Below are positions 1 to 13,150 of a stretch of 64,000 bases of DNA, piece by piece (the first letter of the stretch is position 1; the number at the start of each line of letters is the position of its first letter). Source of the DNA: Helopsaltes ochotensis (lineage: Eukaryota > Chordata > Aves > Passeriformes > Locustellidae); contig VXBM01001310.1 in assembly GCA_013400155.1 (NCBI GenBank), forward strand, positions 112,040 through 176,039. The letters run 5' to 3'. The notes under the pieces are model-generated. The model was not told where the DNA came from. It made no database searches and saw only the letters and a list, made by a program, of their open reading frames with translations. A program made the translations under genes and the position numbers.

Positions 1-3000
1 TTAGCTTCTGGGAATTTTTAATGATGTCTCACTTATTAAAAGATTCAAAGATTCAAAGTAAGCTCTCAGGACATGTTACCATAGGAAACTGGAAATTCCA
101 ATCAGAAGTGGAATCCGGATCATGTTACATTGACTGACAGTTATTTCTGTTGCTTTTAAAATTGTTGAGGAATTTAATAAATAAATTAGGTTGAATGTGA
201 AAACAGAAGAATTCTGTGTGCTACACAGAAACTTAAGAGAGCAAAACTATAATATTTGTGCTGGAAATGAAGGTAAAGGTGGAATGAAACATTTATTTCG
301 TGTGATGTCTCTAGTTTTGGGACCATTTACTAAGTGATTTCTTAAAGATGAAATTTTATTTCTGTATTTCTAATATACTATTTTTGAGATAAATGAAGGA
401 ATGGCCTCTGACTTTGGTGCCAGGAGCATCACAGGAATGAGTCACTTGAAAAATCTCACCCTAAGCCTCTCTACTGCACTTTTGTATTGCTATGGGCTAT
501 TAAATGCCCTCAACTCTGCTGATCCACTGATAAAAATATTCAAAAAAAGAAAAAGATAAATAACTGAGACTAAATAACATCAAAAAAGAGTTAAAGTTTT
601 GAATAATCACCACAGTATTTGTGAACAACGACCAGTGAATATCATTATCACATTAACAACAGAAAAATCTTATCTGACTCTTGAACTTCAACTTGCTTTG
701 TGAATACTTCTTTCCTTACTCGGCTGGCTTTATTTTTCCCTCCAGGAGTGGAAATTGGTCCTTCATCCTTATTATCCTATTCTTTGTGCCTTTTGATAAC
801 CATTTAAACAGTTATTGGAATGGTTTATCATTCCTGTGTGCTGAGACGATTGTCTTCCCCAACACTGAAGCCCCAATAAAATCTGGAATTATAACTCATG
901 CAATGCTGAAGCCTCTGGACATTGGTGTACACTTTGAAAATGCAAAATAATGTGTCTTTCAGTAATGGTACCTCAGAATTTTTGTGGACTAGAGAAGAAA
1001 ACTGGAAAAAACCTCCCAGTAAGTCATTATTAATTACCTTTTGTCTACTATGAATAGAGCACCCCTTAAAAAGCTCTGCTGAATAGGAGTACCCTGTGAT
1101 GGAAATGCAACTCAAAGGACTTCCAGTCAGCTCAGTAAAATCTTGCCTGGTATTTACAGCCTGCTTGAGTTCATCATCCATCTTGTCTGGAGGGATTGTG
1201 CCCCTTTTCTGACATTCATCAGTTATCACCTGAGCTTTTCAATCTTGTCATCAGGCCACAGCTGACCACAGAGTGGCCTTTTTTCCTTCTGTAACTGGAT
1301 TGCAGAAGGTAAATACAAGATATCTGCAGTGACCATGAGTGACTTTTTACAAGGGGACAGAAAATGTGAATGATATCACACCTTCCTTTACCTCCCTGCA
1401 GCACAGCCAACAGATTGAGTCCTCAGTGTGAGGCGCACTGAAGAAACCAATACAAAATGAAATAAATATATTTATTGGACACATTTTTTTATCATAGCTT
1501 TTTTTACTATGGAGTGCTACTACCAAAGATCCTAAAGGCACTGTTGTGTTAACCTTTCTTTGCTGTTTCCCAGTTGGTTGCCTTTCATCACAATCAAGGC
1601 ATCACACATAATAACTAATCAGATTCAGTGAGCAGACAGGCTGTGAGGATGCATTTTAATCAGACATAGTGAAGAATTTCTACATATCTCTCAGTGCTAC
1701 AGGGTGACATTTTTAAATGCTCGAAGGGCACACAGGGCTCTAGCTCCTGGTGAAACTTTGTGAGAATGTGATGTGCAGAGCTGATTTGTATTCTTTATAG
1801 TAGCATTAAAAAAGCTCTTATTGTTAGTTATTTATTTCAGATCCAGATTTTCAATTTTCTAATAAGAAAAAAATGCCAGTCATTGCCTCTAAAATAAATC
1901 CCCTCAAGGAGCTGCATCAGCATAGCTGAGCGCACACACCTTCCAGTACTTATATTTTATTTAAGCAGAGTATACAGACATCTTTTAAGATCCCATTATT
2001 ATGTGTGGCTAAATAATTGCAGCCACTTCAATTATATTCCATTTAATTTGGTAATCATGTGGGTTTCGGAAATTGCCTCTACCTTCTCTGTATATTCTTT
2101 TCATGCATGTTGGAATTATTTAATGCTGCGACTGCAAATGTCTGTTGAGAGAACCCTGGAGTATTGAGAAGGCTCAAAAACTCTAAAAAGCCAGCTTGAT
2201 ATTTTTAAGATTATTTTGTGTAAAAGGTGTTTTCTACTTAGTCATTTGAGCGTGAGTGCTGGAGAAAGCTTGATAGCCAGTCTCTCATGCTCCTGAAGAA
2301 ATGTGTGAGTCTGAAAAAGATGTGATATGCTAGCTCAGGTGAAATAAAACTAATTATTTTTATAAGGATTACACTTGATAAATAAGGTTTTGCCCCCTGA
2401 ACTTGACTCAGTGTTTAGAAAATCAGGGTATGGAGCAGAGGATATTTCTGATGTGCTCAGACAAGTCAACTTGCTGAGGAGATGAGTAGCAGTGGTTGGT
2501 ACTTTGCAGTCTTAAGATTATGATGTTTTAGACTCTGAGCAAAGGCAAAAACCTTTCCTCACAGATGGGCCAAGATGACTCAGGCAGTTGGGTAAAATCC
2601 TATGTAACTCAATAGGTTCGGAAATGAGAATCTACCAAGGCATGTAAGCACATCTGAAAATGTCACTGTGGATGCTCACTGTGTAAGGTAACTGGATCTT
2701 GGCTCTCTCACTTTTTCCCCATTCACTTCCGGTCTCTTCCAGTTAGACTTTACCATTCCTAGGGCTTTCTAATCTACAATAGAAGTCTATATTTAAAGTC
2801 AGAGCAATCTAGTTAGCATTGCATGTGGATATAATGCCAGAATTCTCTGTCTTGAGCCATACTATTTTTCTCTCGTTTTGTGTCCTGTGAACAAAATTGA
2901 TCAGAAAAATCAATATTTTGTTCAAACCAGCTGTGTACTGGGGAGTGATTTCAGTAATATTTGATTACCAGAGCTCTGAAATAAACCAAAAAAAAAGTGA

Positions 3001-3655
3001 AAAATATTAAATCTTGGGGGGTTTCCCCTTTTTGAGCTTCTATTACACTTACTGCAAGTTAACTTGGGAATAAATCTTTCTGTCTCTCTATATTTTGTTC
3101 TGTTGTACTGTGCAAGTAAAATGGTCTAGTTGCTTTAAGCCTGTGAACTCAAAAGCATGAATAATGCTTAAAACAGGAGCCCAAAGACCGAAATATTTCA
3201 GGATTGTAACATCACATAACGTTCATGACAACACGAAGAACACGTCTCCCAGTTGGAAACAAGTGAACAGAAGTGGAGTGCGATGATGACTCGTTGAGTA
3301 GTGACAGGAGCAGAGGATGGATGGCAGTAGATGAAATTTCACCCTCCTATGTGGAACCTATGGCATGCTATGGCTACAAGGAATGCCTCAGAGTGATTTC
3401 TTTCAAAATGCAGCTGTTACCTGACTCTGCTTGACAATCCAAGGCAAAACACTTGGTTATGGTGTACTTTCCCTTCTTGTACTGCAGGATTTGTCTGTTG
3501 TCCTGGGTCCAGGCAGGGAAGAGTTAATTTTTGTAGTGGCTGAGGCAGCATGGCTGTGGGTGTGTTTTAGAGATTATTCCATACCATCTTATATTATCAG
3601 AGGCGGTGGGGGAGGGGTTCTGTGTCTGAGTAAAATGGCAAGATGGATGTCATGA
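1..3655. other. AT-rich non-coding DNA, no gene recognised
   Basis: All six frames are broken by frequent stops and the longest open stretches show no domain or exon-like codon pattern. I recognise no repeat family, RNA gene or long tandem repeat here. It could be intergenic or part of a long intron. Confidence 0.6.
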
Positions 3656-3659
3656 GATT

Positions 3660-4300
3660 CCAATGGACTTGTTCAGCAAAATAGCAACCAGCAAGAAGGA
3701 AACACAGTTTTCCAAGGTGCTGGGGGTTTTTGGAGGATGCATACCCCAGAGTACAGTCAGACTGTAAGCCCTCTCTATCTTGTGACACAAGAAGAATGAT
3801 TCCAAGTGGGCTCCTGAACAGCAAGCCTTTGAACAGATCAAACAGAAGACTCCCCATGTAGTAGCCCTTGGGCCAGTCAGGAAGGGTGTAAAAAATGTGC
3901 TCTGCTGCTGGGGAGAATGGTTCTTTACTGGTGTCTCTGGCATAAGGTACCTGGAGAGACTTGAGGGCAACCCCCAGGATCTGGAGTTGGGGATACAAAG
4001 TATCCGAGGACTGTTACACCCCAACTGAAAAAGAGACACTGGGATCTTGTGAAGGGGTTCAAGCGGCTTCAGGACTGATTGGTGTCATATTGAGCAGGTG
4101 CATCCTGTTCCCTACCATGCACCAGCCTTTAGGAAAGCTGAATGGTGCAATGGACTGTTAAAAACCACATTGAAAACAACAGGGGGTACTGGGCCGGGGC
4201 AGGACCTTCAAGCTTTGGGATCTACATTCAGTGAAGACCCCTTGGTTCGTCAACACCAGAGGCTCCACCAACTGAATTTGTTTAACACATTTTCTGATCA
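3660..4300 (+). pseudogene. Endogenous retrovirus pol remnant (RT C-terminal part/RNase H fused by deletion to integrase), inactive
   Basis: Translation of the plus strand gives, in order, a piece resembling the end of the reverse transcriptase and its connection (about 3660-3960), a piece resembling the RNase H segment (about 3961-4095) and, directly after it, a piece resembling the integrase core and C-terminal part (about 4098-4290). These resemble pol of avian endogenous retroviruses; the similarity was judged by eye. The reading frame is not continuous. The first part is in frame with position 3804 and meets a TGA at 4026-4028, the second part lies in the frame of 3961, and the third is back in the frame of 3804. 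The stretch normally found between RNase H and the integrase core is missing, so an internal deletion joins them. I see no flanking LTR, gag or env. It cannot encode a working enzyme. The exact retroviral class (ERVL- or ERVK-like) is uncertain. Confidence 0.75.
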
Positions 4301-7300
4301 AAAGGAAAAAGCTGAATCTACTGGATTGCTTTCGGAGGGATATGAGAAGAAAACAGACTTATCAGGCTAAAGAAATGATATCTTAAAGAAGTGAAATATT
4401 TCAACCATTTACTCACGAATCAATTGTGAATTAATGGTATTGGAAACTTTAATACATAGTACTTCTATTCCTACGTTTTTCTGTTCACTGTTGTAATCAA
4501 ATATAATTTTCACTACAAAATGGAAACTGCTAAAGATATTTAATGCATCTAACAATTGACATTTAGTTGTTGGAAATCGAACTTTCTGCAGATTTTAGCA
4601 CAGATTTTAAGGTAAGATAAAGCCAATATACTGCTAAACCATTTACATAAATCAGTAATTTGAATAATCAAGGATGTTATTTATATAGTATAAAAAGTAT
4701 GCTTCCAAATTGAAATGTATGGTTTCTTCAAGCATTTCTCCTTTTGAATTTTATTAGTGCCAAGCTATGCAACTAGGCAATTGGAAAATGAAATATATTA
4801 CTGTGCTTTTGTTTGATTTAGAGAAAAATTAGGTTATTGATGTGCATTATTAGTACTTCCAAATGCTGTGATTTAAAAAATTATTTTATTTTTTATTAAG
4901 ATACTGAATCTAAGGGGAGTCTGATCAAAACTGCAAAACCTACTATTTTTTGTTCACTAGCTTTGGTCCATGTTATGTTCTGTGATCTCACACAGCCTTA
5001 AGTTATGCACTGAGATTCTAACTCAGCAATTCAAAGGACAATTATGTTGTTTATGTTTGGGTTTTGCTACAAGCAAAATAAATTGGGCTGAGCAAACCTC
5101 AGCTAAACTCTTGGGAAATCTGTTTGCTGCTATGGATTCCTAAAAATAATTCATGCAACTCTAATTGCAAGCACTAAGGATTATAATCTAGATTTTCATG
5201 TTGAAATACATATTTTTCTTATAAAGATGCACAAATTTGAAAGTTTCAAGGGAACACAAAGACAATTTAATTTGAACTCTTTTCTGTTAGAAGTTTTAGA
5301 ATACAGGGGTTGTTAATTGAAATGCAGAGACTTGTTTTGTCCAAGTGTTTTATGGTTTGGATTTCACAGTCTAGAAGCTGAAGGGAACTGGAGGAGAACT
5401 CTTCTGAAGGACCTCAGTAGCAATTCATTTTTTGTAGAAGCCAACAGTATTGTGCCCCAAGTGGGTGGGGTTCCACATTGAGAAGGTGAAATAAGAAAAT
5501 ATAGACAAGAGGTTTTGGTGAAGTGCCCTAACAAAACAGCTTTCCCCGGGAGTCAGCAGTGGTTGTGGGAGGCTGCTGTTATTTTGTGTTGTCTAGTGAT
5601 GGTGTGATGAACTTGACTGTAATGGATATCTGAGAACTTTGATATTTCCATGCTGCTTTGCCAGATGATAAAGTCAGATTAATTTTCTTCAAAATACTGT
5701 GGACATTCATTTTATTGATTTGTTGGGATACATATTTCCTATTCTGTCAGGCAGCTCTGTTTCACAGTCCTGCACAACTCTTACCTGGTCTAGCTCCACC
5801 AAAGTGCTATATTTTGAGGACAGCAAGTAAGGGGAATTCATGTTTCTGTCTGGTTCTCCCTGTCATTGGGCTGTGCTGTGTTGCCAGTGCCACTTTTCCA
5901 CTGGGGCGAATGGACAATGTTTCAGACACCCAATATGTTTGTGTGCACTTGGTTCAAAAAGCAATAGCAAAAAGTAACCCAAAAGGTGAGTAAAAAACTG
6001 GGGTATGGCTCAGGATTTTTGTTTACTTTTAATATCCTTATTTATTTTCTAAGCAATTTTTTTTAGTTCCAGGAAATGTCTGTGTGCTTGGCTGTTTTTT
6101 CCTTAGTTTTCATTCCTTCAAGGAGCCCTTTCAAATGAGGTATTGCTTGCAGATGCATTTCTTAATTGTGAGTGTGTAGTGTGGTGACAGATGCAGAGGA
6201 TGTTGTGTTTATCCTGATCACATGAAAATGAGTTGTTTTAAATAGTCTGTGATGCTTGGGGAAATTGCTTAATCCTATTACTTCTAGGAGAAGATTGAGT
6301 ACCTCCTAATGTGAAATACGAAACCTCAGAGCCTCACAGTGTAACGGCTGCAGCACAAAATGCATAGGATTTCTTCTAATACGAGTCAACGATGATTTCT
6401 AGGCTTGTTTATCACGTAAATGTTATCTGGGAAATTATTGGACAATTGCTATGGAAACAAAGACCTGGTAGTAGAAGGATTTGTTACCATAAGTAGTTAA
6501 GACAATGCTCAGACCCAAATCCCTGCCGCAAACAGTCACCTCCTAAAGATGGAAGCAACAGATAACAAAACTCCTATCTTTACTGATAATAGAATAATTT
6601 AGAAATATTTATCAGCTGGCCTTCGCTTTCCCAGAAAATACATAGATATATGAAATAAAGTGCTAAGGTGTGAAAAATGCTAAGAGAAAAATATTCTTTT
6701 ATCTTGTTTCATATGGTTCAAAAAGATAATACAGATCTTGGTATCTGGTAGAATACAACGAGTAAGACAGCCTGAACAGGCTTCTCCTGCCACTCTGTAG
6801 TGTTTCCTGAAAGAAAAGGACAATATTAAATATTAAATGCTGATTGTTGAGCTGACTAAAAAGAATGCTGAGGAGGCATTTGGAAGTGGTGTCTTCCTTC
6901 TGATGGAAGATATAGTGGAAATATTTTAAAAGGAGAAATACATCCTCTTCATGATGGATGAAAAGATGAGCTGTGGTTGGATTGTTCCAGATTATCTTCC
7001 TTGTAGATCAGCAAAAGTAGTACTTTCACTTTCTGTATTTATCTAGTGAAGAATAGCAGGGTTTTGTATTGTATTGTAAAATCTCCAATTTGCACATAGG
7101 GTTCAGTGTCCTTAATGCTGATAATCTTCTCAGGGTTTTCATAATATTTTGTATATTATCCATCCCCTGAATTGGGCGGTTACCTGAATCTCTCAACTGT
7201 TGTGTTGGAAGTTCTAGTCCTTGAATTTTCAGAGAAAACCCTAGAAGATATGAATGCTAAAAGCAAAACCAATTAGCAATTACAAACACGCATGAGAGAG

Positions 7301-10300
7301 AAGAGTCCCTGGCAGTGGTACATCTGAAATGGGAAGCCCGGTTCTAACAAATAGGCTCTGCTGTGGCATCTGACACCACCTGAAGGGATTTCCCAGTGAC
7401 CTGAGCATATGGGAAAATGTGCAAGAAACACAGCTGGGCAGGGAGTTTGTCATCACCTTTATGATGTACACAAAAAGGTGACATTCATTGTGTGATTTTT
7501 TTTTTCCTCAGCAGCTATGGGTAGCAACAGAACAGAAGATGAATAGGCTATTGATCTAAAAGCAAACAGGGTGGCTGTTTATTTTAAGTTAGATGCTCAT
7601 GCATGGTCTAATATATTACCACAAACTGTGTTCTAGCACTAAAAGAAAAGTCAGAGGCACTGGAGGGTTAAAAGACTAAAGCAGATTTATAGAGCTGAAC
7701 GTGTATGTTGAATATGTGGGAAAGACATCATCTGGTGACTCAGCCTGTACTAAGACCAGAAAAAAAGACAATAATATTCATCCTTGGGTCAGAATTACAT
7801 CAGATATTTAACAAGAGAACAAGTTCTTTGGCAGAGAACTAAGGAAATGTGGAGATATCCAGTGAGTGGAGAGCCCTCAACAGAATCCTGAATTATGCTG
7901 AAAAAGTTCAGCTTTACCAGAGTTAAGGCCCTAGGATAGATCTCCCTGTCCAAAAAGGAAAAAGAAAGGAATTGCACAGTCCCTATTGCTTTGGAAACTG
8001 CTGAGCAAGTAAAAGAAGCAACAGGATGGATTTTTTTTTTTTAATTTTGTCTGTGGAAAAAAGGAGGACTAAAAAATGTATTCTACCACCTTCAAAGGCA
8101 GAAATTTTTGGAACTGTGAGTGATGCCAGATATAGCTATAGAAAATCTCTAATATATCTATGTATATATATATATATTGGAATGAGAATAGCAGTAGACT
8201 TCTGGTAGCTTTTTTTGTGTGTGTGTTTAGCACCTCCTTTGAAGAAACTGCTTCCTACTGCTGCTGTTTGGCTCATGTTCAACACCTGAGATGTAACACA
8301 TTGCTGATGGTATAGAGGGCTTCAGGTTTCATAGACAAATATTTTATCCAGGGAAAACCAATGGTAGAATGCCCAAAGGCAACAAGACTTTTTGGCAAGG
8401 ATGAGAACAGTGGCTCCAGCTGAGTAGATATGTGTATTTTGGATAACAGAGGTAAACTACAGGAGAGAAAGTAATTCAGCAACGTGTGTAGGTCATCACT
8501 AGCACACCTGATTTGTAGTCAATGAAAAAGGTGCAGATTCCTACTTTTGAATGACTTGGAGGGAACCTGAGCCATATCTTACAGGCTTTGAGATGTTAGC
8601 TCAGAGGGTGAAATTCATGACCTCGGGCATGCTGAGACAGAAGTTTTGAAATTAACTGATGGAAATAACAGAGAGCTTCATTTCTGAAAGAAAGTTCTAT
8701 TATTTTTCTGGGACTAAGTGCTGTGTTTGCTGCCTTTAGTTATGTGTAGTGTAAAACTGGGATGTTGCAGCCACTACAGGCATCTGAGAAAGATAACAGT
8801 TTTGTTCTTTTAGTTGAGTGTGAAGTCAGTGATGGCTGTGAGACAGTGAGAGCAGCAGCGGACAGAACAGGGAGGTGGGGGTTACCTATATATTACCTGC
8901 TGTTGAGAAATTGTCTTCACCACCCCTTTACATTTCCCTGGAGATCATCCATCAACATTCCTATTGAAGCTGGACATCAGATTGACAAATACCCAACAAG
9001 GAAATCCCAGGGGAATAAAGGAATCAGAAGCATGTCTAGGATTAAGGCATGCAGGTTGAATAGGAGAGACCTGGGCTTTGAGTCTCTGCTTCTGAGGGTG
9101 TTTGTGTGATAGTCACTGGAAGAGCAATGCAAAGCAACTTTCTCTGGTCGCATCTGTGAGTGAGAGAGGCTGTGATTTCTGTGGATTTGGTTGAATTCAA
9201 TGATTCAGTGTGCTCCAAGTATGTTTTCTGCCTGATGGACTTGGGGTGTGGCTTGGTGCAGATTACCTGCTTTGCAAATTCTGGACTGCATTGGGCTGAA
9301 GACCAGCACCTGGAGACAAGGTCTGTTATACAAAGATGAGGATGTCTCTGAGTGTGTTCAAGAGCAGATCTTTGATTATATAGGATTTTGCAAAGCAGTG
9401 TAAAAACCTACACCTCTTGTGTAACTTTGTATATGTGATGGAAATTTGAGATTTATATAAGCAAATTCCTATCAGTTTGGCATCTGAAATGTTTCAATAT
9501 TACTTTGGATCTTTCCCTTTGTGCAGGACACAAGTGTTTAAAAAATTAAAGCTCTGGGGAAGGATTGATGTCCTGGGTGGGGGGATTGTCTTGCTGGGGT
9601 TTTGAGAAAATTCTCTGGGAAATGAAGCAGTGTGTTAACTTTGTCTATTTAGTACTGTACCAGCTATTGAGCAATTAGGTAAGGATGCAGTAAAGAAGGA
9701 AAGAATCACTTCCAGTCTATATTCTAAAGTTATTTTTAATAATGTAGGCAGTAGTGCTTTTTATTTTAAGATACAAATTAAGGTATGACACTAATGAACC
9801 ACTACTGTTTTAAGAGGTAACAACAAAAACAGAGCCCATTTAGTGGTAGCGTAATTTTAGAAATGTGTTGCTTATATTTCCTACTTTGATTGAATTCTAC
9901 AGACATTTCATTCTCCTTGAGAATTTTTTATTTATATTTTCTTTTGACTGTAGTGAATTCCTTTCTCCCTGTTTTTAAATAAACTCTGGAATTGATCCAA
10001 ACAGGGATCTTTTAATAAAAAAATGTATTCTGTATGTCATGTAAGTCATGTAAAATCTATTACAAGAGTAACAAAACTGTGTGTGATTTTGCATATTGGA
10101 CAGAGTGTCTGTGAGGTATTTAATTGCCCTGTGCGATTTAACCATGATATATCCACACATACTTGCATTTGTATTTGCCCATTAGCGGTAAATATAGCCA
10201 AAAGTATCTTCCAGACCAATTTAGTTCGAACAACACCTCCTTTTGAAGGTGTTTTTTCCTTTGGATTGTGATGCCACTAACATGCCTCCAATACATAACT

Positions 10301-12958
10301 CACTTTTTGAATCAATTTTCTCCTCAGTTATTGTAGCATTTTTCTCTTAGTCAAATTCTGCTTAAGCAATTGAAAATCTGCACCTCCTTCATTTCTTTTC
10401 AAAAACTGGGGGGTTAACATCTCCTAATGTAATAGTTAATGGCATTATAAATTACCTTGAGCAAGGCAGAGAAGTATGAAAAAAGAAAAGATAATGCTGT
10501 TTTTTTTTAGCCTAGTAGCCACTGAACCTGGTCTGGAGGGAGTGGAGCTCAGAATACAGAGTTTCAGGGAAGAAAATGGATTTTAAACCTCTCCTTGTGT
10601 GGAGTCGATTTTAATGTGCAGATAACCACCAGTGATTGTATTGTGTTCATGACTTCTGTCTTAAAATTCTTAAAATTCTTTTTGCCTTATAAGAGATGGA
10701 CTTTATCTGTAAAACTCGTAATCCTTTGAACCAAGCATGTCAGTGTGTGTGCTGCTGTAGATATGTGCTGAGGGAAACACTCTTCTGTGATTTAAATCTT
10801 CATTTATCTTGTTTAATGTTTGTGAATTCAGGCAAAAGAGAACACCAAAAAAACCCCACTTAGTAGCCCTCTTATTTCTGCCCTTATGCTTCTTTCTCAT
10901 TCATTAATTTCCTTTACTCCACTTCAGTTCTAATACTGAGTTGAAATGCATTCACTTTGGTGTTTTATACTAGTTTTTTTGCAGATAGGCTTTGAATCTT
11001 TTGGAGTGGAAAGATGGTGGTAATACTGGAAAACAGTATCCTGTTTTCTTTTATTCTGTCAGGCAGATGCTCAAAAATTAGGAAATGGTGCTCAGAAATG
11101 AAAATCAACCAGTAATCTTGTCAGACTTGTTTAAATGAGGTTTCCAAGTTATGGAGTTTAAAATTCAGGAACTCTCTTGGTTTTATTACAGCTCAAATCA
11201 ATCTGTTGATAAGAGTGGAGGTCATTAAGTACTGACGATTGATTGAGAGAGGAAAGACTGATTCGGTGATCAGAATTCGATTTTATTCAGATTTTCCCAA
11301 ACCTCCTATACCATTTCAGGGAGATTAATAATTTTCCACTACAACAATCAGGTTAAAAATCATACAGAAAACTCATGCGTTTTACAAAATCTTTGCTTGC
11401 AGACTTTTGATATTCAGCTGAGAGGTGGAGACAAGGAGAAAGCAGAGACTCTCATGCAGAAATCTCAGAGACCCTGCATTTCTAGAAGTTTTATAAGAAT
11501 GAGCAGTTGGAAGGAGGAGAGCCTACTACTGCCTTCACTAAAAGAAGGTTCCTGTGAGAATTCAGTCCTTATTAAACATCAGAAAATCTCAACAAGGGAA
11601 AGCCCCAGGAGACACAAATTAATAAGAATTTGGTCTTCATTACTTTTATTGATGATGAAACTACTGCTGAGTGTTTAGCAGGTTCTTGAACAGACTTGTG
11701 TTTAAGCAACATTATCTGCTCCTTCAGCTTGAATGAGAAAAATAGCAAACTTTGCAAGTATTAGAGGGCAAAAAAATGTATTTCATATGTCAGTAGCAAT
11801 GTGTACCTTACTTTTTTTTTTGTCAGCCCTTGTGTGATTAAAGTTTTTTTAAATGTGGTGGTTTGCCAATAAAGTTAAACATGAACTTGAGAGGCTGTTT
11901 TCCAGCCTTCTTTAATTTAAATCTGATTTACCCAAAAACATAATTATTTTGATCACAGATTTGCACACTTAAACACTTCAAAATAATGTTAAAATAGCTT
12001 AGATGACTGTGTGCCAGACTTATGTACTTATTCAGCTGAGTTCCAGTCAGCTCAATTCTGCATATTAAAGTTTTGACATAAATTCGATCTTGGCAAGCAT
12101 GAGGGTCTGGGTCTTTGTGCAAATGACAATTAAAGGTCAATACTACCAAAACATAACAAACAGAAATCTTGGAATATAAATTGGCTCTGTCAGATGTGCT
12201 TCAAGTTGATCTAGACTGTGGCCTCCCTAAGCAAAATGGAAGGAAAACTATATGGATTGGTTTGAGTAAAACATTGCAAGTCCTCTGGAAATATGTGGGA
12301 GCTGATCACTGGTGTTTTGCTCCAGGCTTCTTTCTCTTTTAACTAGCAGATAGTTCTACATGTTTTGCATAGTGGAGAGATGAAGACATTTAATCTAATA
12401 TAAATGAGGACTTTTGTGCTGTTACCTTCTTGTAACAGCAGCAAGGAATTTGCAGCTAAGGTTTGGGTTAAATTCAATTTACGCAGTTTCCCACTCTATG
12501 TATCAGGGTAAATATTTCCCTTAAGTTGGTGTTAGAAAGAGCAGAAAAGTGAGTGTTGGAAGAGATTAATCTCAGTTTTTGTGGTCTTGCTTTCTGGAGC
12601 CAGGGCAGGAGTAATAAAATCCTTGTCCCTGAAGGGTGTGACCTCTACTGAATGCATCCTCTGACAAAGCACAGGGACAGGAGAGCTCAAGTTGCCACCA
12701 CATGCCCTGGCACAGAGTTATGCCAGTGCATGGATACTTGGGGAGCTCTCCAAGACCTCCTTGTGGCAACGGCACAGGGCATTTTGGATTCTGACAGCCT
12801 GGTCAGAGAGAAATTTTTAAGCATCAGACAGTGACAAGGCCTGTGAGAGAAAGTGAAATAACTTTCCCATACACTCGTCTGGAGAGCTGTGAGAAAGTTC
12901 AGTGAAAGAATTCAAAACAATCCTTGCACTTGATGTTTGCACTTGTTGATTTGCAAGA
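4301..12958. other. Non-coding DNA, no gene recognised
   Basis: This is long AT-rich sequence without a recognisable exon, LTR or CR1. An open frame of 111 codons at 5658-5993 is hydrophobic and runs into a good splice-donor-like GTGAGT at 5986-5991, but no acceptor or homology supports an exon. A 115-codon frame at 8762-9109 has no recognisable domain. A short TA microsatellite lies at about 8163-8177. Confidence 0.55.
8163..8177. repeat. Short (TA)n microsatellite
   Basis: About seven TA units in an AT-rich setting. A short GT-rich tract follows at about 8214-8227. Confidence 0.8.
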
Positions 12959-13150
12959 TGTTTACAAAGGGGTATAATTTCTAATTAGCCAATGATGGTG
13001 AGGGGTGTTAATTAAAGGACCAATCATGTCCAGCTGTATCGGAACAGTCTATGAAAAGGTGTGCTTTCTAATAAACTGTGATATATGCCTTCTAAGAAGA
13101 TTGGAGTCTGTGTTGATCATTCAGCTGCCCCTAATTCAGCAGTGACAGGC
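12959..13150 (+). mobile_element. Short LTR-like remnant (ERVK-like?), plus orientation
   Basis: The segment opens with TGTTTACAAAGG and carries CCAATCATG-type U3 sequence, a weak TATA-like stretch (TATGAAAAGG at about 13050) and the polyadenylation signal AATAAA at 13070-13075, all within about 120 bases. It ends near GCAGTGACA. The order and spacing are those of short avian retroviral LTRs, and the layout resembles the element at 39860-40080. Both ends are guesses and I could not find a target-site duplication. Confidence 0.45.
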
